Source: Desmospora activa DSM 45169 (lineage in GTDB: Bacteria; Bacillota; Bacilli; Thermoactinomycetales; DSM-45169). From it: a stretch of 64,000 nt of DNA. The position numbers and the translations under genes were made by a program. This document shows positions 17,592 through 26,529 of this stretch, in pieces (the stretch's first letter is position 1; each line of letters begins with the position of its first letter). The notes beneath the pieces were generated by a model. That model was not told the DNA's origin. It worked only from the letters and a program-made list of their open reading frames with translations, and made no database searches. The stretch spans positions 744,001-808,000 of the forward strand of contig NZ_PZZP01000001.1 in NCBI RefSeq assembly GCF_003046315.1. Direction: 5' to 3'.

Positions 17592-17703
17592 AAAGGAGGC
17601 ACGACAGGAGGAAAGAGGGTTGCTCCAAGTGTCTCGATAAGGCGACCCGTGCGCCGTTGATATCCCTCTTCTGTAAATGTCTACTCTCCTGTCGACAATA
17701 CCC
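17592..17703 (+). promoter_or_regulatory. Structured leader bridging a distant Shine-Dalgarno to the etfB start
   Basis: The etfB start at 17704 has no ribosome-binding site directly upstream. A strong one, AAAGGAGG, is at 17592-17599. Between them CGACAGGAG (17602-17610) is perfectly complementary to CTCCTGTCG (17686-17694), with nested stems AAGAGGG/CCCTCTT (17613-17619, 17664-17670) and GGCG/CGCC (17641-17644, 17652-17655). Folding this 93-base hairpin leaves 11 unpaired bases between the Shine-Dalgarno and the ATG. Translation would then depend on the fold. I do not recognise a riboswitch class. Confidence 0.6.
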
Positions 17704-18474
17704 ATGAAGATCTTGGTGATCATGAAACAAACCTTTGACACGGAAGAGAGAATTGTGGTCGAAGACGGGCAAATCAGTGAAGATGGGGTAGAATTTATTA
17801 TCAACCCCTATGATGAATATGCGGTGGAAGAAGCGATCCGTCTGCGCGAAGCCCACGGCGGCGAAGTAACGGTGATTACAGTGGGGCCTGAACGGGCGGA
17901 GCAAGCGTTGCGTACTGCTTTGGCGATGGGTGCCGACAAGGGTATGATCGTGGATGATGAAGAGCTGGACGCGCCAGATGAGTATACCATCGCCAAAGTA
18001 TTGGCGGCGGTAGTGGCGGATCTGGACTACGATATAATCCTGGGCGGCTATATGGCTGTTGATGACGGCTCGGCCCAAGTGGGACCACGGCTGGCGGAAT
18101 TGTTGAGCATCCCCCATATATCCACCATCACGAAACTAACTGTCGACGGTGACAAAGTGGAGGTAGAGAAGGATGTGGAGGGGGATGTGGAATACCTGGA
18201 AGCGAAATTGCCAGTTTTGGTGACGGCACAACAAGGGTTAAACGATCCCCGTTACGCCTCCTTAAAGGGGATTATGCAGGCGAAGAAAAAGCCGTTGCAG
18301 CGTTTGGATCTCGATGATCTCGATTTGGATGAGGATGAACTGGAAGCGAAGACAGAAACACTGGAAGTTTTCTTGCCCCCGGAAAAAGAAGCCGGAAAAA
18401 TATTGCAAGGTGAGCAGAAGGAACAGGTAAAGGAACTGGTTCACCTGCTGCGCAACGAAGCAAAAGTGATCTAA
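17704..18474 (+). CDS. etfB: Electron transfer flavoprotein, beta subunit
   Basis: From ATG 17704 the product has 256 residues beginning MKILVIMKQTFDTEERI, the standard ETF-beta N-terminus. An in-frame ATG nine codons earlier adds residues unlike the family. 'NPYDEYAVEEAIRLREAHGGEVTVITVGP' near 35-63 and 'DKGMIVDDEELDAPDEYTIAKVLAAV' form the AMP/FAD-binding fold, and 'DDGSAQVGPRLAELL' and 'LPVLVTAQQGLNDPRYASLKGIMQAKKK' are beta-subunit signatures. With EtfA it passes electrons from acyl-CoA dehydrogenases to the membrane quinone pool. The B. subtilis operon has fadB between fadR and etfB; here it is absent and replaced by a structured leader. Confidence 0.93.
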   Translation: MKILVIMKQTFDTEERIVVEDGQISEDGVEFIINPYDEYAVEEAIRLREAHGGEVTVITVGPERAEQALRTALAMGADKGMIVDDEELDAPDEYTIAKVLAAVVADLDYDIILGGYMAVDDGSAQVGPRLAELLSIPHISTITKLTVDGDKVEVEKDVEGDVEYLEAKLPVLVTAQQGLNDPRYASLKGIMQAKKKPLQRLDLDDLDLDEDELEAKTETLEVFLPPEKEAGKILQGEQKEQVKELVHLLRNEAKVI

Positions 18475-18497
18475 GAGAAAGAGGGGGAGAGGACCAA

Positions 18498-19481
18498 ATG
18501 AGCAAAAACGGTTTAGTGTTGGCCGATGTACGTGATGGTGAGTTGCGCCATGTCACGTTGGAATGTTTGGCTGCCGCTTCTCAGGTGATGGAGGACGGTG
18601 TGGTAACCGTAGCCGTGCTCGGAAGCAATGCGAAGGATCTGGTGGAAAAGTTGTCCCATTATGGTGCTGATCGCGTAGTGACGGTCACGAATCCTAAGCT
18701 GGATCAATATACGACGGATGCTTATCTGCAAGCGTTTTTACAGGTTATCGAAAAGACGGATCCAGACGTGATCTTTACGGGTCATACCGCTGTTGGTCGC
18801 GATGTGAGCCCACGTATCGCCGCCCGTCTTCAGTTGGGTCTGGTGTCCGATTGTACCGCGGTCGACCGGGTTGACGGCAAAATTGTGTTTACCCGTCCGA
18901 TCTATGCTGGCAAAGCATTTGTCAAAAAAGCGGTGCGGGAGGGAGAAGTGTTTGCAACTTTGCGCCCCAACAACATCGCTGCTTTGGAAGCGGATACAAG
19001 CCGTTCGGCGGTGGTGGAGGAGTTAGACGTCACAATTGCGGATGACTCCCTGCGCACCCTGATCAAGGAGTTGGTGCGAAAAACAGCCGATGGGGTTGAC
19101 TTGTCTGAAGCAAGGATCGTGGTTGCTGGTGGACGAGGCGTAAAGAGTGCCGAAGGTTTTCAGCCGCTGTATGAGTTGGCGGAAGTACTGGGCGCTGCTG
19201 TAGGGGCTTCCCGCGGTGCTTGTGATGCCGAATACTGCGATTATGCCTTGCAGATCGGACAGACAGGAAAAGTGGTAACTCCTGATCTCTATATTGCCTG
19301 CGGGATTTCCGGTGCCATTCAACATTTGGCCGGAATGTCTAACTCCAAAGTGATCGTCGCCATCAACAAAGATCCAGAAGCCAGTATTTTTAGTGTGGCC
19401 GACTACGGCATCGTCGGTGATTTGTTTGAAGTGGTACCAATGTTGACAGCGGAATTGAAGGAAGTTCTTGTTGAGAATTAA
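18498..19481 (+). CDS. etfA: Electron transfer flavoprotein, alpha subunit
   Basis: The product has 327 residues. The C-terminal FAD-binding domain shows 'IVVAGGRGVKSAEGFQPLYELAEVLGAAVGASRGACDAEY' near 205-245 and 'YIACGISGAIQHLAGMSNSKVIVAINKDPEASIFSVADYGIVGDLFEVVP' at the end, both diagnostic of ETF-alpha. GAGGGGGAGAGG lies upstream of ATG 18498, 23 bases after etfB, so the two are cotranslated as a heterodimer. A terminator follows at 19567. Confidence 0.95.
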   Translation: MSKNGLVLADVRDGELRHVTLECLAAASQVMEDGVVTVAVLGSNAKDLVEKLSHYGADRVVTVTNPKLDQYTTDAYLQAFLQVIEKTDPDVIFTGHTAVGRDVSPRIAARLQLGLVSDCTAVDRVDGKIVFTRPIYAGKAFVKKAVREGEVFATLRPNNIAALEADTSRSAVVEELDVTIADDSLRTLIKELVRKTADGVDLSEARIVVAGGRGVKSAEGFQPLYELAEVLGAAVGASRGACDAEYCDYALQIGQTGKVVTPDLYIACGISGAIQHLAGMSNSKVIVAINKDPEASIFSVADYGIVGDLFEVVPMLTAELKEVLVEN

Positions 19482-19566
19482 CCAATTCTGTTGCCATCAG
19501 TCGCTTTTGACGACCCAACAAATAAAGTGGATTTTTTGGTTTTAACCGTACCACTGGGGGGTATAT

Positions 19567-19607
19567 AAAAATCCAGGTGTTTCGTTATCCGAAGCACTTG
19601 GATTTTT
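19567..19607 (+). terminator. Terminator of etfA
   Basis: AAAAATCCAGGTG pairs with CACTTGGATTTTT (one G-T pair) around a TTTCGTTATCCGAAG loop that can itself pair. Confidence 0.8.
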
Positions 19608-19661
19608 CGCTGCTTCAGTGGTATACTGGCAGTATGTGAATTGAGGGAGGATTGTTTGATT

Positions 19662-19976
19662 ATGGCCATTCAAGAAGTTACGGATCAAAGCTTCAATAAT
19701 GAAATCGAATCCGGTACCGTCTTGGTGGATTTTTGGGCACCATGGTGCGGCCCCTGCAGAATGATCGCCCCTGAGCTGGAAAAACTGGATCAGGAAGTGG
19801 GCGACAAGCTGAAAATCGCCAAGATCAATGTGGATGATAACCCAAATACCGCCGGTCGTTTTGGCGTGATGAGCATCCCGACGCTAATGGTTTTCAAAGA
19901 CGGGGAAATGGTTGACAAACTCCACGGCTTTCAGCCGAAGGAGCAATTGTTGGAGTGGATCAACCCCCACTTTTAA
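19662..19976 (+). CDS. trxA: Thioredoxin
   Basis: From ATG 19662 the product has 104 residues. 'VLVDFWAPWCGPCRMIAPELEKL' carries the CGPC redox pair near 29-32; the cis-proline is in 'FGVMSIPTLMVFKDGE'. It reduces disulfides of cytosolic proteins such as ribonucleotide reductase. GAGGGAGG is 11 bases upstream; a TTG at 19656 is an alternative start. The gene stands alone between two terminators. Confidence 0.95.
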   Translation: MAIQEVTDQSFNNEIESGTVLVDFWAPWCGPCRMIAPELEKLDQEVGDKLKIAKINVDDNPNTAGRFGVMSIPTLMVFKDGEMVDKLHGFQPKEQLLEWINPHF

Positions 19977-19999
19977 CATCTTTGATTATCCGAATAATG

Positions 20000-20235
20000 G
20001 AAGGAATTTTTGAAAGCGAAGTGCCTTTGCTGTGCCACTCAGTGGAAGCTGCCAAAGGTGGGAAAAAGCGGTGCTTTACAAGCACAAGTCTCGCTACGGT
20101 CACTTCGTTCCCTAGTCTCGCACTGCAACATGTTTGAGCGACGGCGAGTTTTACCCGCTCCCAACCTCGGTGGCTGGAGCGGACAGCTCTTCCTTCTCTG
20201 TAAACAGTAAGAGCACGTAGACTTAAAAATCCTTC
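20000..20235. repeat. Possible miniature inverted-repeat element
   Basis: The segment begins GAAGGAATTTTTGAAAG and ends ACTTAAAAATCCTTC, which are imperfect inverted copies. The inside has several hairpins (GTGCTT/AAGCAC, CTCTGT..ACAGTAAGAG, GAGCG/CGCTC) and the octamer AGTCTCGC twice (20083 region and 20113 region). No frame looks coding. This resembles a MITE or another structured insertion between trxA and its terminator, but no target duplication is obvious. Confidence 0.35.
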
Positions 20236-20240
20236 TATAT

Positions 20241-20276
20241 AAAAAGGCGCAAAGGAAAATTCCTTTGCGCCTTTTT
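20241..20276. terminator. Bidirectional terminator
   Basis: AAAAAGGCGCAAAGGA and TCCTTTGCGCCTTTTT form a perfect 16-bp stem between trxA and the convergent membrane-protein array. Confidence 0.88.
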
Positions 20277-20286
20277 GCTTGGTTCA

Positions 20287-21237
20287 TCATGATCCTTGCG
20301 TCGGAGTCTGTTTCAATGATTCCGGGTCCATCAATCCATAGGTGTTTTGCTCTCCCCATGGCCCCGGATCGGCGTCATTGTCGACGATAAATGAACGCAG
20401 TTGCAGCTTATACCAACGCACGATACTCACTTGGAAGGCGATTTGGAGAAAAGGCAGCAAAAGGGTGATTACCAACACAGTAACGATAAAAACGAGCATC
20501 CCGATGATGGTAAGTATTTCGTTTTCTTCTCCCATTATCATCAACACTCCACCTGGGAGCAGAGCGATGGGGTAGAGAAAGAAGAAAGCCAGCAACCACG
20601 CTGCGGAACGGAGAACGGTACCGAATCGTTTGGTAAACAGGTGAAAGGAATCTTTAATCGATTGCCATGGTCCCCGCTCCTCGGTGATCAATATGACAGG
20701 AGCGTAAAGCAAAGCCAACGTAACCAAAAAGACGAGGAGACTGACAAGACTTAAACTTCCATACAGCAGTATTTGATTGTTGACTCCAGTTTCAATGTGG
20801 TATGGAAAAAAAATGAACAGCAGCAGGGTAACCGGGACATAGAACAGGCACAACAGGGTGAGTTGCTGAATCGTCTTTCGCAATAAGCGAAACCCATGTC
20901 GGAAGTAGGTGCTAAATTTAAACATATTGCGCCAAACGACTTCCGACACCATCGCATAACTACCGGAGACCACTAGAGAATAACTGATGGTAGCAAAATA
21001 GAACGCAGAGGCAGGTATTATTACAGCCATAGTCATGTAACTGGCTATGGTAAGGATGTCAAAGCCTGAAACCGAGAAAACCATACCGGCAACAAACGAA
21101 ATGCCGAAGAGGCTATAAGCAATCACACCAATAATCGATAAAACGGCAGAGCTTAATAAATTGCCCAACAAATTAGTCCCATACATCTTGAGACCATGTT
21201 TCTTTAACAATTCCCACGTAGTCGGTATTTGGATCAA
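20287..21237 (-). CDS. Multi-pass membrane protein, array paralog 1
   Basis: This 316-residue protein has about six transmembrane helices. It shares four blocks with its neighbours: N-terminal 'LLKKHGLKMYGTNLLGNLL', central 'SGSYAMVSEVVWRNMFKFSTYFRHGF', 'APVILITEERGPWQSIKDSFHLFTKRFG' and C-terminal 'RWYKLQLRSFIVDNDADPGPWGEQ'. The layout recalls membrane domains of the GlpQ-membrane/DUF975 type, but I cannot name the family. The start is a TTG at 21237, kept because the conserved HGLKM block lies just after it. It begins 13 bases after paralog 2 and is probably translated from the same transcript. Confidence 0.75.
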   Translation of the reverse strand: MIQIPTTWELLKKHGLKMYGTNLLGNLLSSAVLSIIGVIAYSLFGISFVAGMVFSVSGFDILTIASYMTMAVIIPASAFYFATISYSLVVSGSYAMVSEVVWRNMFKFSTYFRHGFRLLRKTIQQLTLLCLFYVPVTLLLFIFFPYHIETGVNNQILLYGSLSLVSLLVFLVTLALLYAPVILITEERGPWQSIKDSFHLFTKRFGTVLRSAAWLLAFFFLYPIALLPGGVLMIMGEENEILTIIGMLVFIVTVLVITLLLPFLQIAFQVSIVRWYKLQLRSFIVDNDADPGPWGEQNTYGLMDPESLKQTPTQGS

Positions 21238-21250
21238 CCCTTTCTAGCTT

Positions 21251-22318
21251 TTATCGGTTCTCCTCTGGAAAGGGCGGGTATGACGACGGTTGCTTGGATT
21301 CGGTGTCGGTTGCCGTAGAAGGTGCCGGTTGTGAATAGCTATGATAATGGTCAAAGGTGTCAAAGCCATAGACGCCGTCATCCCCCCACGGACCGGGATC
21401 ATTGTCATCGTCTACTACACTCTTTCTCAGATAGGTTTTGTACCAACGTACCGCCGTCACCTGGAAGATGAGTGGAGTAAATGCATACAGGATGAACATC
21501 AAGAATGCGTAAAGAATCATGATAATAGCACCAATTGTAACCACTGCATCAATGTCCTGAAACAGAATTACAATCGGAATGAGTAAAAAATAAGGCAGTA
21601 GTGGAAGCAAACCGTACAACCATCCGACAAGTGCCGTGCTCAATACTCTACCAAAACGGCGAAAGGTTAAGCGGACAGAATCTTTGATCGATTGCCAGGG
21701 GCCGCGATCCTCCGCGATCAATATGATTGGAGCATACAAAACAGACAAGAAAAAGAATACAGACGGAATCCAGGAGAGAATGAAGAAAATGATCATTCCA
21801 GCTCCGATATAATTGGGATCAAACGTCCCTCCTTCTACAAATGCAAATCCCGCTCCTACACTTGATAAAATCAGCGAGAGGATCGGTAAAAACAAGAAGG
21901 GGATAAAGAGCAGACCGATCAAAAACAGCTGAATGATAACCGCTTTTAATTTTGAAAAGCCGTGCTTAAAGTAAGTGTTGAAGCGAAAACGATTCTGCCA
22001 TACCACTTCTGTCACCATCGAATAACTGCCGGCGACTGTAAAGCCCTGGGGAAGGAAGGCTACGATATAAATCACTAGATAAAACAGAACAAGAATAATC
22101 ATAAAAATGATCATACCTACAATTGTCCACATTTCTGAGCTTGTTAAATGTGAAATGAGACCGATAGAGACCGCCCCAGCTAAATAGAAAACCATGAAAA
22201 CGATGTAGGCTAAAAAGCTGAGGACATTTGCAGCCATTGTCGCAATAAACATACCAAGCAAATTAGTGCCAAACATTTTAAGTCCATGTTGGCGCAGTAA
22301 GGTCATTGTGCTTTCCAA
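21251..22318 (-). CDS. Multi-pass membrane protein, array paralog 2
   Basis: This 355-residue protein has about six transmembrane helices and the shared blocks 'LLRQHGLKMFGTNLLGMFI', 'AGSYSMVTEVVWQNRFRFNTYFKHGF', 'APIILIAEDRGPWQSIKDSVRLTFRRFG' and 'RWYKTYLRKSVVDDDNDPGPWG'. It is the closest relative of paralog 1. The tail after the last helix is Pro/Ser-rich and cytosolic. A TTG start at 22318 follows AAGGAGGT with six bases of spacing. The function is unknown. Confidence 0.78.
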   Translation of the reverse strand: MESTMTLLRQHGLKMFGTNLLGMFIATMAANVLSFLAYIVFMVFYLAGAVSIGLISHLTSSEMWTIVGMIIFMIILVLFYLVIYIVAFLPQGFTVAGSYSMVTEVVWQNRFRFNTYFKHGFSKLKAVIIQLFLIGLLFIPFLFLPILSLILSSVGAGFAFVEGGTFDPNYIGAGMIIFFILSWIPSVFFFLSVLYAPIILIAEDRGPWQSIKDSVRLTFRRFGRVLSTALVGWLYGLLPLLPYFLLIPIVILFQDIDAVVTIGAIIMILYAFLMFILYAFTPLIFQVTAVRWYKTYLRKSVVDDDNDPGPWGDDGVYGFDTFDHYHSYSQPAPSTATDTESKQPSSYPPFPEENR

Positions 22319-22360
22319 CAGTATACCTCCTTGCAGGTAGAGACTGGTTTATTATGACTG

Positions 22361-22393
22361 ATAAAAAGCTGCCGGAAACCAATCCGACAGCTT
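22361..22393 (-). terminator. Terminator of paralog 3
   Basis: AAGCTGCCGGA and TCCGACAGCTT pair with one mismatch; on the minus strand TTTTTAT follows. It separates paralog 3 from paralogs 2 and 1. Confidence 0.75.
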
Positions 22394-22408
22394 GGGTTTT
22401 ACTGATCA

Positions 22409-23488
22409 CTAAAAGTGAGGATCCGTCGGGAACTGGGGATACTTGTTTTTAGGCGCTTCCTTCTCATTGGTGTCGCTTTGCTCATATTCAGCTGCAGCCC
22501 CTGCTGCTGACTCGGTTGCGGATTGAGGAACATCCGATTGTGGGGAAGATGGGCTGTCAAAGCTGCCACCGTATGGGGATCCATCTGTTTGCAATTCCTC
22601 TTCCGGTACGACAAATTTACGCAAATGTTGTTTGTAACGCAGCGAAATGATCAACTGTACCGCCATCTGGTAGAAGGGGAGAAATAGGTAAAACAAACCC
22701 ATCAACAAGATGGTCAGCAGAAGCAATCCGATATTATTTTCAGCAAACATGCTGGTCACCGTCATCGGGATGCTAAAAATCATATAAGTGATGGTGGCGG
22801 CAATGATACATAAGACTGTGAGAAAGACTTTACCGAATGATTTAAAAGTTAAGCGGTAGGAAAGTTTAAGCGACTCCCAAGCGCCCTTGTTCTCCGCCGT
22901 CAAAATGACAGGGCCATGTATGGCGCCTAAGTTGACGATAAACAAGAAGATCCAGCCCACCAAAGCGGCGATTCCCCAAAGGAGCCGACCCGTCTCATTG
23001 CCGTTGAACAAGGCGATGTTGGCCAAAACTTCAAACACGATGGCAGGGATGGAAAAGGGAAACAGAACCAGCCCCAACAGAAATAAATGTAAAAACATAC
23101 GTCCGAAATAACGGAAGCCAGAGCCGAAATATGTTCTAATCGAGGCGATCCCATCTAAAACGATTTCGTTAACCATGGCGTAACTGCCGGCATAGCAAAA
23201 GCTGTAGATGAAAGTGCTGAGGATGACGAAAATCAGCGTCCCGATTAACAACACAATAAGAATTCCCACACCTATGCTGGCGAAGGCATTACCAATGTTG
23301 TTCGTGTCTCCCCCTGAGAAAGCATCGCCCAAAGTACCAGTAATACTGGTTCCGACGATACCGATCAGGATGGCGAGAATGATCACTCCGATCACACCGA
23401 CGATGGTGGAAGTGGCTAGCAGACCTAACAAATTGCCAGCCCACATTTTTAGACCGTGTCGCCGCAGGAGTTTAAAATATGTACCCAA
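22409..23488 (-). CDS. Multi-pass membrane protein, array paralog 3
   Basis: This 359-residue protein shows the same plan: 'LLRRHGLKMWAGNLLGLLA', 'AGSYAMVNEIVLDGIASIRTYFGSGF', 'GPVILTAENKGAWESLKLSYRLTFKSFG' and 'LRYKQHLRKFVVPEEELQ'. It has six or so helices, a Gly-rich second helix region ('GDAFSGGDTNNIGNAFAS') and an acidic, Gln/Ser-rich cytosolic tail. The start is TTG 23488, with GGAGG nine bases upstream. It carries its own terminator, so it forms a separate unit from paralogs 1 and 2. Confidence 0.76.
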   Translation of the reverse strand: MGTYFKLLRRHGLKMWAGNLLGLLATSTIVGVIGVIILAILIGIVGTSITGTLGDAFSGGDTNNIGNAFASIGVGILIVLLIGTLIFVILSTFIYSFCYAGSYAMVNEIVLDGIASIRTYFGSGFRYFGRMFLHLFLLGLVLFPFSIPAIVFEVLANIALFNGNETGRLLWGIAALVGWIFLFIVNLGAIHGPVILTAENKGAWESLKLSYRLTFKSFGKVFLTVLCIIAATITYMIFSIPMTVTSMFAENNIGLLLLTILLMGLFYLFLPFYQMAVQLIISLRYKQHLRKFVVPEEELQTDGSPYGGSFDSPSSPQSDVPQSATESAAGAAAEYEQSDTNEKEAPKNKYPQFPTDPHF

Positions 23489-23606
23489 GATTGCAATCCT
23501 CCTTAAAACGGTCGAAAATCATCCCTAATCCCTATGATAAACGATTTTTTTCGTCAGGGGAGTATGTCTGATCAAAATTTATACAGGATTAGTATAAATA
23601 GAGTAA

Positions 23607-24590
23607 TCATAATTCTTTAGACGGAGCTCCCCCTGAAGCGATCGATTCTCGGGCTGCGGCGCTTTCTGCGTTGCCGGATCCTGCTTGCAAAAACATCGGC
23701 TTAATCCGATCCTCAGGAAACAAATCGTTCTGGATGTGAGTCAGGTAACGTTGAAATAGTACGGCCAGTGCGCAGATAGAGGGAAAAGGGCCTAATATCA
23801 GCAGCAGCAATCCACCAAACAACACTCCTACAATCGTGGCAATGGTACTGTCATTCAACAACTGCAAGATCAGCCATGGAAAAACGGTAAAAAAGATGAC
23901 GATCACCGTTCCCAATATACCGGCAAAGGATGCGCCGAAAAGGGAGACGAAGGTGGAGCCAAAGCGGCGAAAGACAGCAGTAAAGCCATAGCCGAAGGAG
24001 CGAATCGCTCCCATCTCTTCGGTAACCATTACGACCCACATGTGACAGGAAGCCGCTGCCAGAAACAGGAGCAATCCTGTGCTGACGATAAAAAATGAAA
24101 CTTGCCAATACCAATCGGTCGGTAGTAGCGGCCATAAAAACCACCATAGAGCTGTGAACAGAATAAAGATGGCGGCTTGTATCAATACCAAAACCAATGT
24201 CCGTAGGAGATAGCGAAAGCCGCAGGCAAAAAAATGTCCCAGGGACACCCGCTGTTCCACTGCGGCTTGCCGAACCACTCCCATCAACCCGGAGGCGTAA
24301 AATAAAGCGGAGAAAAGGGTAAACAAGGACAACAACACTCCATAGCCAATCAAGATGGTGTTACTCTTTTGCACCGCTTGTAGCAGTTGGGCGCCTACTT
24401 CCCGCCAAGCGCCGGGAGCATCCAGCCAGGACTGACCTAGTGCGATCAGGTGCGACATTTCGGAGCGGAGTAACAGTCCCAACAGTAAATGTGGGATCAG
24501 AAGTAGGACAGTGACGGTGATACCGCCGAACAGAGCGCTTATCCATAGTTTCATGCCGTGATGATTGATTAAACGAAAAGACTCCACCAT
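23607..24590 (-). CDS. Multi-pass membrane protein, array paralog 4 (divergent)
   Basis: From ATG 24590 (GGAGGA seven bases upstream) the product has 327 residues. It starts 'MVESFRLINHHGMKLWISALFGG', a diverged version of the HGLKM block of the other three, and has about six helices. The central 'HFFACGFRYLLRTLVLVL' and 'VTEEMGAIRSFGYGFTAVFRRFGSTF' line up with the paralog blocks, but the DPGPWG tail is missing. It is the first gene of the array in transcription order. The function is unknown. Confidence 0.72.
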   Translation of the reverse strand: MVESFRLINHHGMKLWISALFGGITVTVLLLIPHLLLGLLLRSEMSHLIALGQSWLDAPGAWREVGAQLLQAVQKSNTILIGYGVLLSLFTLFSALFYASGLMGVVRQAAVEQRVSLGHFFACGFRYLLRTLVLVLIQAAIFILFTALWWFLWPLLPTDWYWQVSFFIVSTGLLLFLAAASCHMWVVMVTEEMGAIRSFGYGFTAVFRRFGSTFVSLFGASFAGILGTVIVIFFTVFPWLILQLLNDSTIATIVGVLFGGLLLLILGPFPSICALAVLFQRYLTHIQNDLFPEDRIKPMFLQAGSGNAESAAARESIASGGAPSKEL

Positions 24591-24732
24591 GGGTGATTCC
24601 TCCATCCAAGTGGTGTGATAAATCTATGTTAGCCCTTCATGAATGACAGGACAACCCGCCAAAAGAATGAATAAGAAGCAAAAGAGAAGAAACGCCTGTT
24701 CCTGTGATAATATTAGGAAGAGGGAGGGACCG

Positions 24733-26529
24733 ATGATGAAGCGTGCCATAAAAGAAAAACTTTCACTTCTTCCGGATCAGCCCGGCTGCTACTTAATGAA
24801 GGACAGCGATGGAAAAATTTTATACGTGGGCAAAGCCAAAAGCTTGAAATCCCGCGTTCGTTCCTATTTTACCGGCAGCCATGATGGAAAAACGCAATTG
24901 CTGGTATCCCAGATCACCGATTTTGAATATATCGTGACGGATACTCCGATTGAAGCATTGATTCTGGAAGCCAATCTCATTAAGCGACATCGTCCTCATT
25001 ACAACGTGTTGATGAAGGATGACAAGTCATATCCCTATATTCGGCTGACAAAAGAAGAACATCCCCGTCTGGAAGTGACACGGCGGGTGAAAAAGGACGG
25101 CTCCCGTTATTTTGGTCCTTATCCCAATGTACAGGCGGCTCAGCAGACCAAAAAACTGCTGGACAAGTTGTATCCCTTGCGCAAATGCCGTACCCTGCCT
25201 AAGCGGGTTTGTCTCTACTACCATCTGGGGCAATGTGTGGCGCCCTGCGAATTTGACGTGGATCCTACTCAATATGAAGAGATGACCAGCCATATTGTTC
25301 GTTTTTTAAACGGGGGTCATAAAGAAGTGCAGAAGGATCTGCGCCGCAAAATGGAACAGGCGGCGGAGACTCTCGATTTTGAACGAGCAAAAGAGTTGCG
25401 CGATCTTATTCAACATATTGATACGGTGATGGTAAAACAGCAGATTACGATAAACGACCATGTTGACCGGGATGTCTTCGGGTATGTGGCCGACAAAGGG
25501 ATGATGTGTGTCCAGGTGTTCTTTGTGCGACAAGGGAAGTTGATTGAACGGGATGTTTCCATTTTTCATCATTATGGTGAGGCGGAAGAGGATTTTCTTT
25601 CTTTTGTCACTCAGTTTTATCATGAGAAACCGACGCTTCCCCGAGAGATTCACCTACCGGCGGCAGTGGATGCGGAATGGGTAGACCAGTGGCTGGAAGG
25701 GGTGCGTGTCCATGTTCCTCAACGCGGTATGAAAAAGCGGCTAGTTGATATGGCGACACAAAATGCGGAAATCGCATTAAAAGAGCGGTTTGAGTTGATG
25801 GAGCGGGACCAGGATCGCACGGTGGAGGCTACGCGTAAATTGGGTGAGGCGCTGGGGATCGGATATCCCAAGCGGATTGAGGCCTTTGATAATTCCAATA
25901 TCCAAGGCGCCGACCCGGTTTCGGCGATGGTGGTCTTTACCGACGGTGTCCCCGATAAAAAAGAGTACCGCAAATATAAAATCCGCTCTGTAACCGGTCC
26001 CGATGACTACGGCACGATGCGGGAAGTGATCCGTCGCCGTTATATGCGCGTGTTAAAGGAAGATCTCCCCCTGCCAGAGTTGGTGATTGTGGACGGAGGG
26101 AAGGGGCAGATGGCCGCAGCGCTGGATGTGTTGGAAAATGAATTGGGGATCTATGTGCCTGTTGCTGGCCTTGTCAAAGATGAAAAACATAAAACTGCCA
26201 AACTGTTGCTGGGTGATCCGCCCTCTGAGGTGGATCTAAAACGGGGAAGCAGCCAGTTTTATCTCTTGCAGCGTATTCAGGAGGAAGTGCATCGTTTTGC
26301 GATTACGTTTCATCGCCAAACCCGTGGAAAATCGATGATCCATTCCGTTTTGGACGAGATTCCAGGTGTGGGCAAAAAGCGAAAGCAGATATTGTATCAA
26401 CATTTTGGCTCCCTACAGCGAATGAGGGAGGCGAGGGTAGAAGAGTTTCGCCAGGCCGGAATCGGTGATAAGCTGGCACGAGAGATTCAGGAACATCTGC
26501 GTAACCAGGAGTCGAAACCCTCCTCATGA
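24733..26529 (+). CDS. uvrC: Excinuclease ABC subunit C
   Basis: From ATG 24733 (AGGGAGGG upstream; ATG 24736 is equally placed) the product has 598 residues. The GIY-YIG nuclease is at 10-95 ('[29 protein letters not shown]' in parts), a UVR motif near 200-235, the RNase H-like second nuclease near 370-510 ('[11 protein letters not shown]', '[10 protein letters not shown]') and the C-terminal tandem HhH ('[21 protein letters not shown]'). It makes both incisions around a lesion in nucleotide excision repair. uvrA and uvrB are not in the window. Its last four bases overlap mobA. Confidence 0.96.
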   Translation: MMKRAIKEKLSLLPDQPGCYLMKDSDGKILYVGKAKSLKSRVRSYFTGSHDGKTQLLVSQITDFEYIVTDTPIEALILEANLIKRHRPHYNVLMKDDKSYPYIRLTKEEHPRLEVTRRVKKDGSRYFGPYPNVQAAQQTKKLLDKLYPLRKCRTLPKRVCLYYHLGQCVAPCEFDVDPTQYEEMTSHIVRFLNGGHKEVQKDLRRKMEQAAETLDFERAKELRDLIQHIDTVMVKQQITINDHVDRDVFGYVADKGMMCVQVFFVRQGKLIERDVSIFHHYGEAEEDFLSFVTQFYHEKPTLPREIHLPAAVDAEWVDQWLEGVRVHVPQRGMKKRLVDMATQNAEIALKERFELMERDQDRTVEATRKLGEALGIGYPKRIEAFDNSNIQGADPVSAMVVFTDGVPDKKEYRKYKIRSVTGPDDYGTMREVIRRRYMRVLKEDLPLPELVIVDGGKGQMAAALDVLENELGIYVPVAGLVKDEKHKTAKLLLGDPPSEVDLKRGSSQFYLLQRIQEEVHRFAITFHRQTRGKSMIHSVLDEIPGVGKKRKQILYQHFGSLQRMREARVEEFRQAGIGDKLAREIQEHLRNQESKPSS

